A stretch of 64,000 nt of DNA from Blastomussa wellsi. Its lineage: Eukaryota; Cnidaria; Anthozoa; Scleractinia; Plerogyridae. Position numbers and translations under genes: made by a program. This document shows positions 50,290 through 61,774 of the stretch, in pieces (within the stretch, counting starts at the first letter, position 1; each line of letters starts with the position of its first letter). The notes under the pieces are model-generated. The model had not been told where the DNA came from and ran no database searches. It saw only the letters and a program-made list of their open reading frames with translations. The stretch lies in assembly GCA_947652115.1 (NCBI GenBank), contig OX393565.1, forward strand, positions 11,803,929 through 11,867,928. The letters are read 5' to 3'.

Positions 50290-51885
50290 ATCCTCTTAGA
50301 CCTCCAGTCTTGGCTTCATAACTAAAATAATCAGAAAATTTGCAGCCTTTGTGGTACCTACCTCTCGAGTTCATTCTTTAATGAATGTCGACCTTAGGCG
50401 AGATCAATCCTTCAAATGTCGAACCTTTGGCAAAATTATGTCAAATTTGCCATTTTCACTGAATTCGTGGTCTTCATCAAATTCGCCTCCTTCTGTTACT
50501 ACCTCTCAAGCTCATACCCTTGAATGTTAACCTTTGGCGAAATTTTGTCCATTACATGCACTTGCTTACATTCATCTACAGACTTCAACACGAATTCGTC
50601 GTACACAATCACTTCACTACGGTACATTGTTACATGGAACTTGAGAAACTTTGCTTTATATTGTTATCAGCAGCAAACTTCGCTGCAATGATGTACCGCT
50701 GTGATATATCGTTTTGCTTTACGAGGTATCACTGTAGCAATTTCTCTTGGTGCGACAAAGCGCAACATTCAGCGATTATCACCTGCATTAATTTTGCACA
50801 TTATAACCGTATTTTACTGCATAGAAAAAGAAAATGATGTTCCAGTCAATCATTTCATAATGAAAACTCTTGGAACAGTCTTCTACACATGCGTTAAGAG
50901 CAAATGCTTTGTTCTAGAAAGAATACCACCACTGCAGAAGGAAAGAAGAGGGTTTTACCTTTATGATGTGTATACAGAAGTAACACATTTACCCCGCATT
51001 TTACCTGAAGCACACCACCCCTACTGCTTCTACAAGGATAACTGATATTAATTGGTTAAAGTTTACACCACAGCACTTTAGGGGTTAGCAGCCAACCCCA
51101 CCAGACCATCACAAATTAGTGCATTCTAAATCAAAAAAGGGTCAATCTGGACAACACATATTGCATTACAGCAAGTTTGCATAACTCACAGTCACCCAGT
51201 TTACCTTATGCCAAAGTGTTTGTGCAGCTCTTAACCTGAGAAGTCTTGTTTGCAAGACGTTAATCATGGTTCCATGACCTTTTGCAATCTAAAAATCAAC
51301 CAGTTAGTCAATCAGTCCCTGGAATAAATACTGATGTACCCACTGAAGATGTACATGGCTGTGGCACAGTTTTCGCATGTGACAAATTGAGAACGCTTTC
51401 TAATTGGGGAAAAGTCAAGACTTTTGGGCTGTCAATGGTCAACCATTTGGCAGCCCTGAAAATTCATCACAGGCAAATAACGTAATCCTTGCGATGTTCA
51501 CACCAAGTGGCATCAAATAGTGGGATTGCAGGTACACATTTTTGCTTGAATAAATGGCTCAAACATTTTATGGCCAAAGTTAAAATAATATGCAAAATGA
51601 AATGGTAAGCATCTCAGGGTTATCATCCAGGGAATAGGACCTCTGGAGCAAATCATGTGAGTTGACATTGAATTGAGTAAGAAACTAATGTTCTTCAGGG
51701 AAACAAGTATGTTTTCAGGCAACTGGCCACTCTGGAGTTGGGGCGAGTTTTAAATTTTAAGTAACCAATAAACAGACACTTGGACATAAAAGATTGAAAT
51801 TGTTCATTTGACCGAGTTTGATGATTTAGGTAAAACAGAAAGCAAGTTATGGACACCGAAACATGGTCCAAAATCCATACAAATG
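50290..51885. other. Non-coding; no recognised gene
   Basis: A weak repeat of the motif CTTTGGC(A/G)AAATT at 50400-50550. Open frames at 50520-51045 have no supportable motif. Confidence 0.4.
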
Positions 51886-51891
51886 TCTCTA

Positions 51892-52438
51892 AGGGTGTGT
51901 TTTTTTATTCACAATTCTGGAATAAGAATGGTTGTTACAGAATGCTCAGAATAATTTGGATATTGCCTGTATCAAAAAAACGCTGTCAAGATGCGCGGTC
52001 CTGGCACGAGTAAACATTGCTTAACAAATAGAGCAGCCGACGAAGAGGCTGCAATGGCAGCCATTATTGCAGCAAATTTTTCTTCTTGATAATGAAAGGG
52101 AAGAAAGTATTGAGACTGTGATGGACTTGCCGAATGTTTTGACAGTGCTCATCACAAAGGAGAAATCACTTGCAAAATTGCCTTTTTCTGGAAGGAAACA
52201 TTACTGAGAAACGCCTTGTACTTTTGGTACAAAGAAATAAGAAGCAATGTTTCATTGCATCCAAAAGTATATCCTGAGTTTTTCTCCTGTAGGGATGCAT
52301 TTGAATCGGCAGCACTTATCTCGCCTTCCGCCGAGATGGAATGAAGTTCTGAATTGGAATGCGGAATAAAAGAATGCGCGCATTTCACATTCTGGCCATT
52401 CTTATTCGAGATCTAGAATTGTGAATAAAAAACGTGCT
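51892..52438. mobile_element. About 550-bp TIR element carrying a Myb/SANT-like fragment on minus
   Basis: The left end TTTATTCACAATTCTGGAATAAGAATGG is complementary to the right end CCATTCTTATTCGAGATCTAGAATTGTGAATAAA. On minus a frame at 52388-52152 contains ETLLLISLYQKYKAFL and SFQKKAILQVIS, the tryptophan-depleted pattern of a Myb/SANT-like DNA-binding domain found in Harbinger and related transposons. Target duplication not found. Confidence 0.55.
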
Positions 52439-52439
52439 C

Positions 52440-53400
52440 TAAGTTTGAAATTGTGTCCCCTGAAACCATATACTACTCTTAAAACTTTGTATCAGCTTTC
52501 TGACAACTGTAATATCCAACCTCATTCCCATGGTCTCTCTCTCACCACCCCATGTTATTTACACTGATTTACGGCAAATTTCTTATTTCCATTTTTGATT
52601 TTCAATATATATCATGAAAAACTATTGTACCACACGTTGTAAAAGCATAATCATGTTTTATTAAAGTTCAGTTTTGTAAGTTGTCAATCCTGAGATTTTT
52701 AATCTGTAAACAAATATATTTCACGACTCTTTGCAGACACCTGCATTCGGTAGTGACACCTCTTTTAAAAAGCAATGTTTTATTTTGTCTGACGTTTTTA
52801 ATTCAGTATTTTAACTTATGTAATGATAAATGTTTTTGGTACTGGTAGGCGTAAGCGGTGAGTATTGGGAGTTGAGGACTTGAATATTTCTCGAGGGAGC
52901 GAAACGGCAATGTTTAGCAAACAGGGTTTGGTAATGATGACTTGAACGGCGCTGGAAACGGGGAATAACTCGGCAGAACACTAGCTTTGCAGCTGGCACT
53001 CGTTACTCAATGCCAGAGGTACAGGGTCTAGTTTGTAAGTCCCATGACACGATAGAACGACAGGAACACTGGATACTTCTTAAACACAGCAAACTTCTTT
53101 AATCCGTAGATAAACTTCATACACACTTCACAACTCATTGTAGGTAATCGGCGGGGTAATCACGAACTCAAGTAATCGAGGTAATCAGGAACAGAGGTAA
53201 ACGGCAAGGTAATTGAGGTAATCTGACCTCTGTCTAAACTTAGAAGGGCTTAGTATCATCGTGACACTTGACTCTTGATACATCGATGCAGCGAAGTAGA
53301 CGCCTACTGAGCGAAAAGGCTGCGGGATGTGTAAGGACGTGAGCTTGTAGTGTGAAATTGGTTTTGCCGACGTCCAGGTCTAGATCATTAGGATGGCGTT
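52440..53400. other. Non-coding; GGTAATC-rich stretch at 53140-53230
   Basis: The motif GGTAATC(G/A) occurs about seven times within 90 bp. No gene recognised. Confidence 0.4.
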
Positions 53401-53412
53401 TCCGTTTAATAT

Positions 53413-53697
53413 TTAGATCTGCCCCTTTAAAATTCCCTCTGAAATCCTTCTTATCTGGTCGGGCGCTTTTAGAGGCAAACCAACAAAGGCAACAGGGCGA
53501 ACTGGAGAAGGCGATTGCTGTCGTATCTTGCCATGCAGTAGTGCTGGAATAAGATGAAAAATAATCGATTTTCCATAACCCATTGGCAACACTGCTACTA
53601 TATCTCGACCACTGTAAATTACCTCAAGACATTTGACTTGCTGGAATATAACAACTGTTCGAAATGGCAAAATGAAGGCTGCTGTGTAACATCGCAC
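53413..53697 (-). pseudogene. RecQ-like DEAD-box helicase fragment
   Basis: The minus frame contains FQQVKCLEVIYSGRDIVAVLPMGYGKSIIFHLIPALL, here given as two overlapping parts: QVKCLEVIYSGRDIVAVLP and GYGKSIIFHL (Walker A, usually TGYGKS). This is the first helicase motif region of RecQ-type proteins, which are expanded in coral genomes. The remaining motifs are absent: after HGKIRQQSP the similarity stops. It may be one exon of a larger gene or an isolated retro-fragment; I see no good splice context. Confidence 0.6.
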
Positions 53698-53699
53698 GC

Positions 53700-54255
53700 A
53701 ATAGCGGTCTTTATATCGAGACTATAGTTTGCGTGTCGAACGTGCGACAGTCTCACTTTGATTTTGACAAAACCAGCGTAACAAAATTCTTACAATTAGA
53801 GGTCCCCTCCCTGGCGCTCTTAATTGTCCAAGAGACACGTGACCAGACCAAACCAGGGTCTCTCTCACTCACATTCCAGGGGACAGGAAGGAGAGGACCC
53901 TGGGAACGAGGTTGCTGTAATATCCTATCGTAAACCTACTATAATTTGAATTGCTTGACCATTTTTAAGAGTATCACTGACAGAAATGTTTAAGAGTTTC
54001 TGTGGTTTTGGGGAATGCTGTCTCAAAATTAGATCATTAAGGTCCATAACTTGGTCTCTGTTCATTCTAAAACCATCAACTTATCAGCGACTAATCTTAT
54101 TGTGATCTTTTATGTGAAGATGCTAGTTTATTGATTGGTTACAGGGGCACAGTAACCATAAATAAAGTAAACTTTGGCAATGTATAAGCAATGTATATCA
54201 AAGGTAGTACTAAGGTAGAAAAAACACCAAAGATGCAAACAATAAAGTAAAATAA
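53700..54255. other. Non-coding; short interspersed-repeat-like block at 53795-53935
   Basis: The block between GGTCCCCTCCCTGGCG and GACCCTGGGAACGAGG has internal complementarity (CCAGGGTCTCTC against GGACCCTGG) and looks like a MITE or SINE. Confidence 0.4.
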
Positions 54256-54480
54256 AAGCATTCAAACGTTGTTCAAAACTGCGCATCATTTGTTCCACGA
54301 CCGAGTCAGAAGCAGCGTGGGTCTATTCCCGATTTGACGTCACAAACTGATTTACATGCATGTTTACAAAGACTTGATGCGATGCAAATCATTTTGTGAT
54401 GTCAAATCAGGAATAGACCCACGCCCCTTCTGACTCGGTCGTGGAACAAATGATGCACAGTTTTGAACGTTTGAATGCTA
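54256..54480. mobile_element. 225-bp MITE with about 100-bp arms
   Basis: AGCATTCAAACGTT...TTTGTTCCACGACCGAGTCAG at the left is the reverse complement of the right end (CTGACTCGGTCGTGGAACAAA...AACGTTTGAATGCT) with few mismatches; a 10-20-bp spacer separates the arms. Confidence 0.85.
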
Positions 54481-54634
54481 TAAATAGCCAGAAGTTGGTG
54501 AAAAGGAGAAAGGAAAGGTGCAATGCGTTTCAAACTGGTGCAAAGGTATATTTTAGCAAAAAAATGTTTTGGGGTCAGGTGCACTTTAAGTGACATTGTG
54601 AATTTGATGTGCATATGATAATTCTCTTCCTAAT

Positions 54635-54742
54635 GATTCAAAGGGGGCAGACCACAATCTCAATGTTGGCTCCTCCCGTTCATCAGTAGGATGCCTAAAA
54701 TGCTTGTAATCCCACAATTGGTTTCGGCTCCATTAAATCCTA
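54635..54742. repeat. Dispersed repeat shared with 13539-13652
   Basis: GGCAGACCACAATCTCAATGTTGG...TTCATCAGTAGGATGCC...CATTAAATCCTA is the same orientation and order as at 13539-13652. Confidence 0.8.
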
Positions 54743-54841
54743 ATGAAGTGGATTAAAAGGAGTGTTGATTGTTTTTTCTCACAGTTTATCAACATTATCC
54801 TTCTCAAACCTCACCCACATATCCTGTCTCCATTATTTCCT

Positions 54842-55744
54842 TTTTTGTTTGATTTGTTTGAGCGATGGACTAGTTCCAATGCCGTGGGATGCCATTTATG
54901 ATATTAAAACCAAGAGGTTGAGGAAATCTCAAGGTTTTAATATACAAACTTTTACTGTTTATGTACGTAAAGAATGGAGACTGCACCAACAACAAATCCG
55001 AATGAACGGCCGAGTGAACAGCCCAACATGTGCACAGGCACATGAACGTCTGGACAAATAGACGGGGGTCAAGAGTGCAGAATGCCATCCACACGTATGA
55101 CTGACTAAATAATTTACTTCAGCAATAGAGGGACATCTTCAAAGATTAGTTGTGTGAAAAACAGACGGAATCTGCACCAATGACAAACTGAACGAACAGC
55201 CAGACATGTGCGAGAGCACATGAATGACTAAGAGAACAAACCGACCGGACAGAAAAACCGAAAGCACAGAAAGCCATCTGTGCAAATGTCTGACTATACA
55301 GCTTTATTTCTACTTAGCTGGTGTATTTGCATTCTATTGTTTCATTAAATTTTAAACCAAGATATAGTGAGCTCACTCGAAGTAAGCTATCAGTTTATTT
55401 GATTCAGGGTGTTAATTCAAATGACGATTCCCTAGTTATTCTTTTTGAACTGAACATGCTTTATAGAAGAACGTCCACTGACGAGAAAAGCGAAATAGCG
55501 TGTGGCTGTGGTTGGTGTGTGATGGTGAGACTGTTTGAAGACAATGGAGCACCAGGACCCATGGAGCGGCCGTTCATTTAGATTCATTGTTGGTGCAGTC
55601 TCCATTCTTTACTTTCATACATGTAAACAGTAAAAGTCTGTATATTACAACATTGAGAGTTCCTCAACCTCTTGGTTTTGATATCATAAATGGCATCCCA
55701 TGGCGTTGGAACTAGTCCATCGCTCAAACAAATCAAACAAAAAA
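54842..55744. mobile_element. 0.9-kb TIR element with about 150-bp arms
   Basis: TTTGTTTGATTTGTTTGAGCG, TGGACTAGTTCCAA and AAGAATGGAGACTGCACCAAC at the left are all found as reverse complements in the same spacing at the right. The interior has short tandem-like motifs (CATGTGC(A/G)(C/A)AGGCACATGAA at 55025-55055 and 55205-55230) but no transposase. Confidence 0.82.
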
Positions 55745-55981
55745 GCTTATTTCAGGTTTTGGCAACATTTTTGCCCTGCATGTTGGAAGTGTCCTTCCCA
55801 GGTTGACCACAGCCAAGGAACTGGGGAAATTGGTTTGTTACTCGAAAACCTCGAGCGATATAACAAATTTGCGGAAAACAACCAAAACGTTCATTATAGT
55901 GAGGTATAAACAGTCTCTTAATAATTGCTTTTATTAAAATGGTGTTAAGTGATGTTGGAGTTCCACAAATACCACTTCATC

Positions 55982-56085
55982 CACAAACACTTATTTTCCT
56001 ATTTTAAGCGGCCCCAACATACGAAGTTTCACTTTGCTCACTTCGCATGTTGGGGCCGCTTAAAATAGGAAAATAAGTGTTTGTG
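55982..56085. repeat. Hairpin with 45-bp arms; solo arm at 56518-56563
   Basis: The arm CACAAACACTTATTTTCCTA...CCCCAACAT and its complement at 56041-56085 differ at one position. A third arm copy lies 430 bp downstream, next to the same AATCCCGACATT motif into which the Harbinger element is inserted. Confidence 0.82.
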
Positions 56086-56584
56086 AATTGAGTGTGTATT
56101 TGTCAAATCCCGACATTACAAATCGCGCAGAATATTGCCTGATACTAAATCAGACAATATTCTGCGAGATTGAGCAGGATAATTATTTTATTATTCAATA
56201 AATTGTCAACGAAGCACATTTTACTACTAGAAAAGTTGCCATTAAGTGGCACTTTGTGAGACCTTGGCTGAATTCTTGTTACTTAACGTTTATCACAGGG
56301 TATCTGTCAAGTGCGAATGACGGATAACAATTGCTTCATGACCATATATGGGCAGCGTGACAATTTGTTGAATAATAAACCCCAATATAACAAAGAAATG
56401 TCACATTTGACAAGTAGGTTGAAATAGTTTAAAAATTGTGTTGACCTGTTTAGTTGCAATGTGCCATAGCAATGCACAGATCTGTACAGTGCACTGTATC
56501 TTCATCTCACTTGCTCACTTCACATGTTGGGGCCGCTTAAAATAGGAAAATAACTGTTTGTGGATGCAGTGAAATCCCGACATT

Positions 56585-58534
56585 AGAGACCTTTAGATCC
56601 GACATTTTACTGCACGGGGCCTGGAATTAACAAAGTTGTACTCGTAGTTGGTGTCGTAATCTGCAACATTTAGATTGTAAACAACAATCGGATACAACGA
56701 GTTTTCAACTTCGTCTCCGTTTCTTTTACAATGTTTTCAAAGAAAAATGTCTTTGCAGCTGCAATTATGCTTTTTAACGATGAAATACTTGATGAAGATG
56801 AGATGTTTTGCGTGTTTTCTGAGCTGAACAGGAAAAATCCTCCATTTCTGTACTGGAAATACGATTCGATCGAGAATCAATTGGATGACATGTCACCTGC
56901 AGAAATCAAATCTGAGTTTAGATTTGATCGGTCAGAGATCCCTCTCCTGGCAGAGGCACTACAAATACCACAACACTTCATCTACAGTAATGGGACTGTT
57001 GCTTCTGGAATGGAGGGCTTGTTTATGTTGCTCAAGCGGTTCGCATATCCCTGCCGCTTGAGCGACATGATACCAAGATTTGGACGCTCAGTTCCAGAAA
57101 TTACCGGGAGTCTGATTTTGGCCGAGGTCACAGACCACATTTACCGTACCAGTGGCCATCTACTACAAGACTTGAACCAGCCCTGGTTACAGCCACAGCA
57201 ACTAGAAAGTTTTGCCCATGCTATTCATAAGAAAGAGGCTGCACTGAGTAACTGTTGGGGATTTGTGGATGGCACTGTCCGACCGATCTGCCGCCCTGGT
57301 GAACACCAGTGTGTCATGTATAATGGCCACAAAAGAGTCCATGGAATTAAATTTCAGTAAGTCATGACACCGAATGGTTTGATTGCAAATCTCTATGGCC
57401 CAGTAGGTAAGCTTAGCTAACATAAAAATCAATTCTTTTCTACTTTTGTATGTACAAGTGCAGAAAAGTTGACTCTCTATAAGACTAGCAAGTTAAAAGG
57501 CTAATTTGTTGTTCTTGTTGTAACTTTTTTTATGTGGGAATTTATAACTAAATAAAAGTAAAAATAAAATATGCTTTTGACTCTTGGACTGGCAAATTTA
57601 GAAATATTCTGAAGTATTTAAATAAAATAATATACATAACCGTACGGTCAATTTTTTGCCAGGAGGGTGGTGAACCATTTGCCCCAAAATCTCCCAAGTT
57701 GTCCAGCCAAAATTTCTCTTGCTGTCCAAAAATCTGCATTGTCCAAAATGTGGGGAGGCTGCAGCCCCCCGGCCTGTACGCCTGTGGTAATATAGGTCTT
57801 TTATATGTCTTTTTTCCCTGACAGAAGGGAGATGGCATGATGCTGCAATGCTGCGGATGTCAGGTCTTCTGGACCAATTGCAGCAGTCTTCCCACAGCAC
57901 AACAGGCCAGCCACTCTGCATTTATGGGGATCCTGGCTACCCACTAAGAGTTCACTTACAGGCTCCTTACCGGTCAGCATACCTAACGCAAGATCAAGAC
58001 GCTTTTAATTCATCCATGAGTGATGTCAGGAGTGCTTGTGCGAGTTCAATAATCCTGAATAATAGGGAAGATATCAGAGATGTCACCCATTGTCATTAAT
58101 GCGTCCACCAGAAAACTATTGGCCCGTGAAACAAAGAGTTCTTTTGTTTAACTTGTTAGCAATTTGAATAACAAAAACAATGTTCGTAAACAAATATCTT
58201 CCCCATTGGTCTTTCATACAAATTCAATTGCCACAAGCTTGTTTTGCCCTTCATATTTCGCCACAAAACTCTATTTTTCTGTAACAGTCTCCCTCGAAAG
58301 GTTGCTTTTAACTCCATACATTTATCAAAGAACCAGGGTTATTCTGAAAGTGATAAAACCTACCTTGGAAATATCGTACTCTGGGCAATGACTTCCCACG
58401 AAAATCTCGTTGTCGACGAAATGCAGGCTACGAGTTTTCAACCCTACGTGACAGTGTCACGGTCATGATGCATGCGCATTGCCCAGTAATTGGAAATCTT
58501 GTACTCGTAGTCGTAGTTGGATCTAAAGGTCTCT
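56585..58534 (+). mobile_element. PIF/Harbinger DNA transposon, 1.95 kb, degenerate
   Basis: Termini AGAGACCTTTAGATCC and GGATCTAAAGGTCTCT are perfect inverted repeats over 16 bp and are flanked by ATT on both sides (56582-56584 and 58535-58537), a 3-bp duplication as expected for PIF/Harbinger. Further inner complementarity (TACTCGTAGTTGG with CGTAGTTGG...) is visible. It contains a spliced transposase gene without the third catalytic residue. Confidence 0.85.
56731..58099 (+). pseudogene. PIF/Harbinger transposase (DDE_Tnp_4), two exons
   Basis: Exon 1 begins at ATG 56731 and carries an N-terminal helical part and LSNCWGFVDGTVRPI (first Asp) before VHGIKFQ. A TAA at 57358-57360 interrupts, but the phase continues MTPNGLIANLYGPV to a GT donor at 57407. 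A 418-nt intron ends in a polypyrimidine-AG at 57824; exon 2 resumes in phase with GRWHDAAMLRMSGLL and LCIYGDPGYPLRVHL (second Asp). After SDVRSA the expected SVEW-type Glu segment is absent and the frame stops at 58099. DDE catalysis therefore lacks its third residue. Two lesions make it a dead gene. Confidence 0.85.
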
Positions 58535-58537
58535 ATT

Positions 58538-59000
58538 ACTACTGAGGAAGTAGGAGGGGCAATAACGGTATAAAAACAAAAAGTGGGGAGGGCGGGTTCG
58601 CCAATTTAGATAGAAACGGCACCCCTGTTATATCGATCCTACAGCGCTATGGTTCGCGGAGCAAACAATTGTGCGTGGTTAATGGGTAATCGGAAAGAGA
58701 ATTGTGGAAAGAGGTGTATTGGTTCTTATTGCAGGCAGCACAACTGTCAACTCAAAAAATGAATGAAAATACCTGCCCCATGTTGCAGCTGTGGCGTCGG
58801 GGTTTTGTGTGATTACTGTCTTTGTCTTTCTTACAGTGGGAGCGGGCTTAAACAATGGCTTATTCGCAAACAAAAAAAGGCAAAGAAAATTATTGATCTA
58901 GTTTTGCGCAAGCTTATGTCAACCCAATTAGAGATTTGCATACTTGTTATTATATTAAAGCAACTCAATTATTTTCTCGCATTATTATGCAAAAACGGAC
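58538..59000. other. Non-coding spacer
   Basis: No gene recognised; a minus open frame at 58679-58873 has no motif. Confidence 0.4.
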
Positions 59001-59001
59001 T

Positions 59002-60520
59002 ATGGCTGATGTGGAAATTGATCCAGCAACGTTGCAGTACTTAGAGCAACAACAAATTGCGGAAATTGATCCAGCAACATTGCAGTATTTAGAGCAGTAT
59101 TTGTAGAAAACACGCCTGTAGCTTGAAAGATTGTTCAGAATGTGCTTGATGAGCGCATTCCCCCAGAAGAGCAACAGCGTCAACCCAAACCTTTACTTCC
59201 TAAACCTTACCAACCAAGAGTGCCACCAAGAAAAAGGCAAGAACTTCTGAGGAGGTTCGATCCATTTCATCCGCAGAACATCCGAAGGATGGCAGACTAC
59301 CAGAATGAGATTCTGGATCTGTACAATGAAGCTCAACATGAGGGAGTAGAGAGCAAAGGTCAGCGTTTCATCCGATGGCGCTTCACCAGAGGTCTGGAAA
59401 AAGACCTCACACCTGACTTTATAGCAAAGATTCGAGAGAATTTTCACACAGCGTTCTACACCAAACATGTCTACTCGTATCAGCTGTGCAACATTGAAGA
59501 TGGCACCATCATTGTGCACTACAATAACCACAGCTCACCTTGGTTTGATAAACTTTCTAAGGCGGAGGATTGGCTGAGTGAACAGAAGAAATGCCTGGAC
59601 TCTGACAAAATCAAAAGACCGTCCTGGCTGGCTGCGCTACCTTGCACATGGCCGGCTGATGGTGACGCTGGACACCTACCACGACAACTTGTGTCTCTGG
59701 AGTTGTATTGCTGTACTCCAAGGAGCGCATCTTGATCGAAGTACAGCAGCAGCCTGTGATCTTGCCAAGAGTTTCTTCACACTCAAAGACGTGCTGACCA
59801 ACTGTCCAAAATCATCTCTGGATGAATTAGACAAGGTTGAAAACCATCTGAATCAGGGGGTAGCTTTCTCGGATTGACTCGGCATCCGGATTTATGAGCC
59901 CAAGCGGGGAGATGACGAAGTGGTATGGCAACTTAGACGAAACCCGCCAGCCAAGCTGAAGAACATTCTGACAATTGGCATTTATGAGGGGCATGCCTTT
60001 GTCATAAAATACATCGCAAAGCTTGCAAAAACGTATGCATGTGTTCATTGCCACGCAAGATTCACAAAAGCTTGTAATATTCAACGGGATGCCCAAAGGT
60101 GTGGCCAAGGGAATACGATAATTGATTTCCTGGGAGAAAAAGTCGAAGCTCTGCAGACAGCTTTTGAAAAAGTGGCAAAAAATTCACATTCATCATGCGA
60201 TGTGTGGGCACGGTGGTGAGTAGTGGGTTGAGCGTGCTCCTGTTGACGGTTACAACCAACCATTAAACTAAGACTGTATTTCAATACCATGGGTGCCAAA
60301 AATGTTTCCCGCACAATCGTAACAAAATCATTGACCGCAATGACCAGACATGCAAAGACAGGTACCAAGCCACAAGAAGACATACAAGATTCCTGCAAAG
60401 GGCCAGCTACCGTGCCTGGGCGTGCGAAGTTGGGAAAATCGATGCTCACTCTCTGCGGGCCAGCATAAAGGGGAGGAAGCAGAATAAGATCACATGGCAG
60501 CATTTCAAGTCAGCATTTTA
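59002..60520 (+). pseudogene. Polinton-like polymerase, N-terminal region only
   Basis: ATG 59002 opens a 33-codon acidic leader with EIDPATLQYLEQ duplicated in tandem, then a stop and frameshift. From 59142 follow PLLPKPYQPRV (as at 21128), DPFHPQNIRRMADYQNEIL, YHNNHSSPW-like HYNNHSSPWFDKLSKAE and, in later frames, TLDTYHDNLCLW, LAKTYACVHCHARFTKACNIQRD (C2H2 zinc finger) and a YHGC-x2-CFPHNRNKII treble-clef-like segment. These are the N-terminal domains of large polymerases in Polinton-like elements. The polymerase palm is missing. Breaks near 59105, 59590, 59880 and 60220 at least. Confidence 0.65.
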
Positions 60521-60672
60521 ACGCAGCAAGGACATGGCAACGAACAGAGATTTTCACATGATTAACGGATGGATTGTTACTTATGAGCAACAGAAGATGG
60601 GGCTGAGCGCTTACTACGACAAACGCTGGTGTTGCCTGATAGGATATATACCAAGGCAATAGAATGTCACAT

Positions 60673-61770
60673 TTAGTTTGCATTAGCCGGGGGAAGAACG
60701 GTATCGGGGGGGGGGGGGTACAAACAGCAGTTCTTCTTGAACAAAGCTGCGCTTTGGGCCATGACATTTGGTTTTGTAACAGACCTTTTAAGAGTATATA
60801 CTTTCAAAGACCAGATCGGATCTGTGGCCCTTCTTATGCCTCCTTCAAGCTCGCTGGGTTGGTAGAGATAGCGAACATTAACCAGGGAGGGGAGCTTTTT
60901 TTCGTTCACCACAACAGGCCTTGAATAAGGAGTTGAGGGCTTCGCAGAAACAGCTGTTTCCTAGATTGCTTCTGTAGGTTTTTTCCAGTCAGCCGAGTGA
61001 CTTCGCTGTTCAGAGCAGCAACAACGACAGGCAGGCGACCAACCCATGCAGTGGACTGCTGGCCCTCAGGGAGTCGCATTTCCACGGCATACTGGTGCCC
61101 AAACAAGCGCTCAGCAAGGGTGCGGCTGAAACATTCAACAATGGCCTGGTTGTGGTGAATGTCAACGCGCCCGTGCTGGATATATATTTTGTGATTTTCC
61201 ATGTCTTTTGTAACAGCGCCCATGAATTCGCACCCGGGGTCAACCTGCAGCAGTTGAGGGGATTTGAGAGGCGTGTGCTTTTAAATCTTCTGAAAGGCCT
61301 GGGTGACCTCATCAGAATTTTTCAAAGTCAAGGGTTCAACCTCTTTGTAGCGGCTGGCCAAGTCCACAATGGTCAGTACGTATTTGAAAACTTTGCACCT
61401 GCGGGGCAGTTTGTTGTGTGGCAGAAAAAGAAGGTCTGCTTGGTGGACCACATTGGGTGTGGACACTTTGGACAAGGAATGCGCATCGGAGCGGGGAGGT
61501 ATATCTGCCAGAGGGCTTGCTTGATCAGCCACTTTTTTGCGGTGTCTTCTGGTACCATGGCGGCCTCAGATAATTTTTTGATAGTGGCAATGCCTTTCCA
61601 ATATCCCCCAGGGCCGTAGCATATCTTTGGAGTTTGGTGTCCATCGCGTAATATAAGTAAGGAGTTAAAAAGTGTAAAGGAACCGGAAGGCTGCGTAGCC
61701 CTTGAACGTTTTTTTTTGCAACCCAGCCTATGCCAGCAGCAAAGCCGGTAAGGGTGGCGGCATCCAACAT
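60673..61770 (-). pseudogene. Polinton-type retroviral-like integrase
   Basis: On minus from 61770: an N-terminal LDAATLTGFAAG segment, then LPHNKLPRRCKVFKYVLTIVDLASRYKE (first Asp region, in two overlapping parts), a TAA near 61279, VDPGCEFMGAVTKDMEN (second Asp), HHNQAIVECFSRTLAERLFG (Glu of the D-D-35-E triad), and after a frameshift the C-terminal VRYLYQPSELEGG and IWSLKVYTLKRS. The D-D-E order and the C-terminal domain are those of Polinton integrases. The gene converges with the polymerase relic on plus, so both belong to one element of about 2.8 kb surviving length. At least three lesions; a G homopolymer at 60705-60718 lies at its end. Confidence 0.8.
60705..60718. repeat. G homopolymer, 14 bp
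   Basis: Uninterrupted G run inside a CGG...GGTAC context; possibly an assembly-sensitive site. Confidence 0.9.
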
Positions 61771-61774
61771 GTTG

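Noticed and set aside
50520..51045. Two overlapping frames of 105 and 114 codons
   Set aside because: No recognisable domain and unfavourable overlapping arrangement; left as non-coding.
57598..57921. 107-codon minus frame
   Set aside because: Antisense to the Harbinger intron and exon 2.
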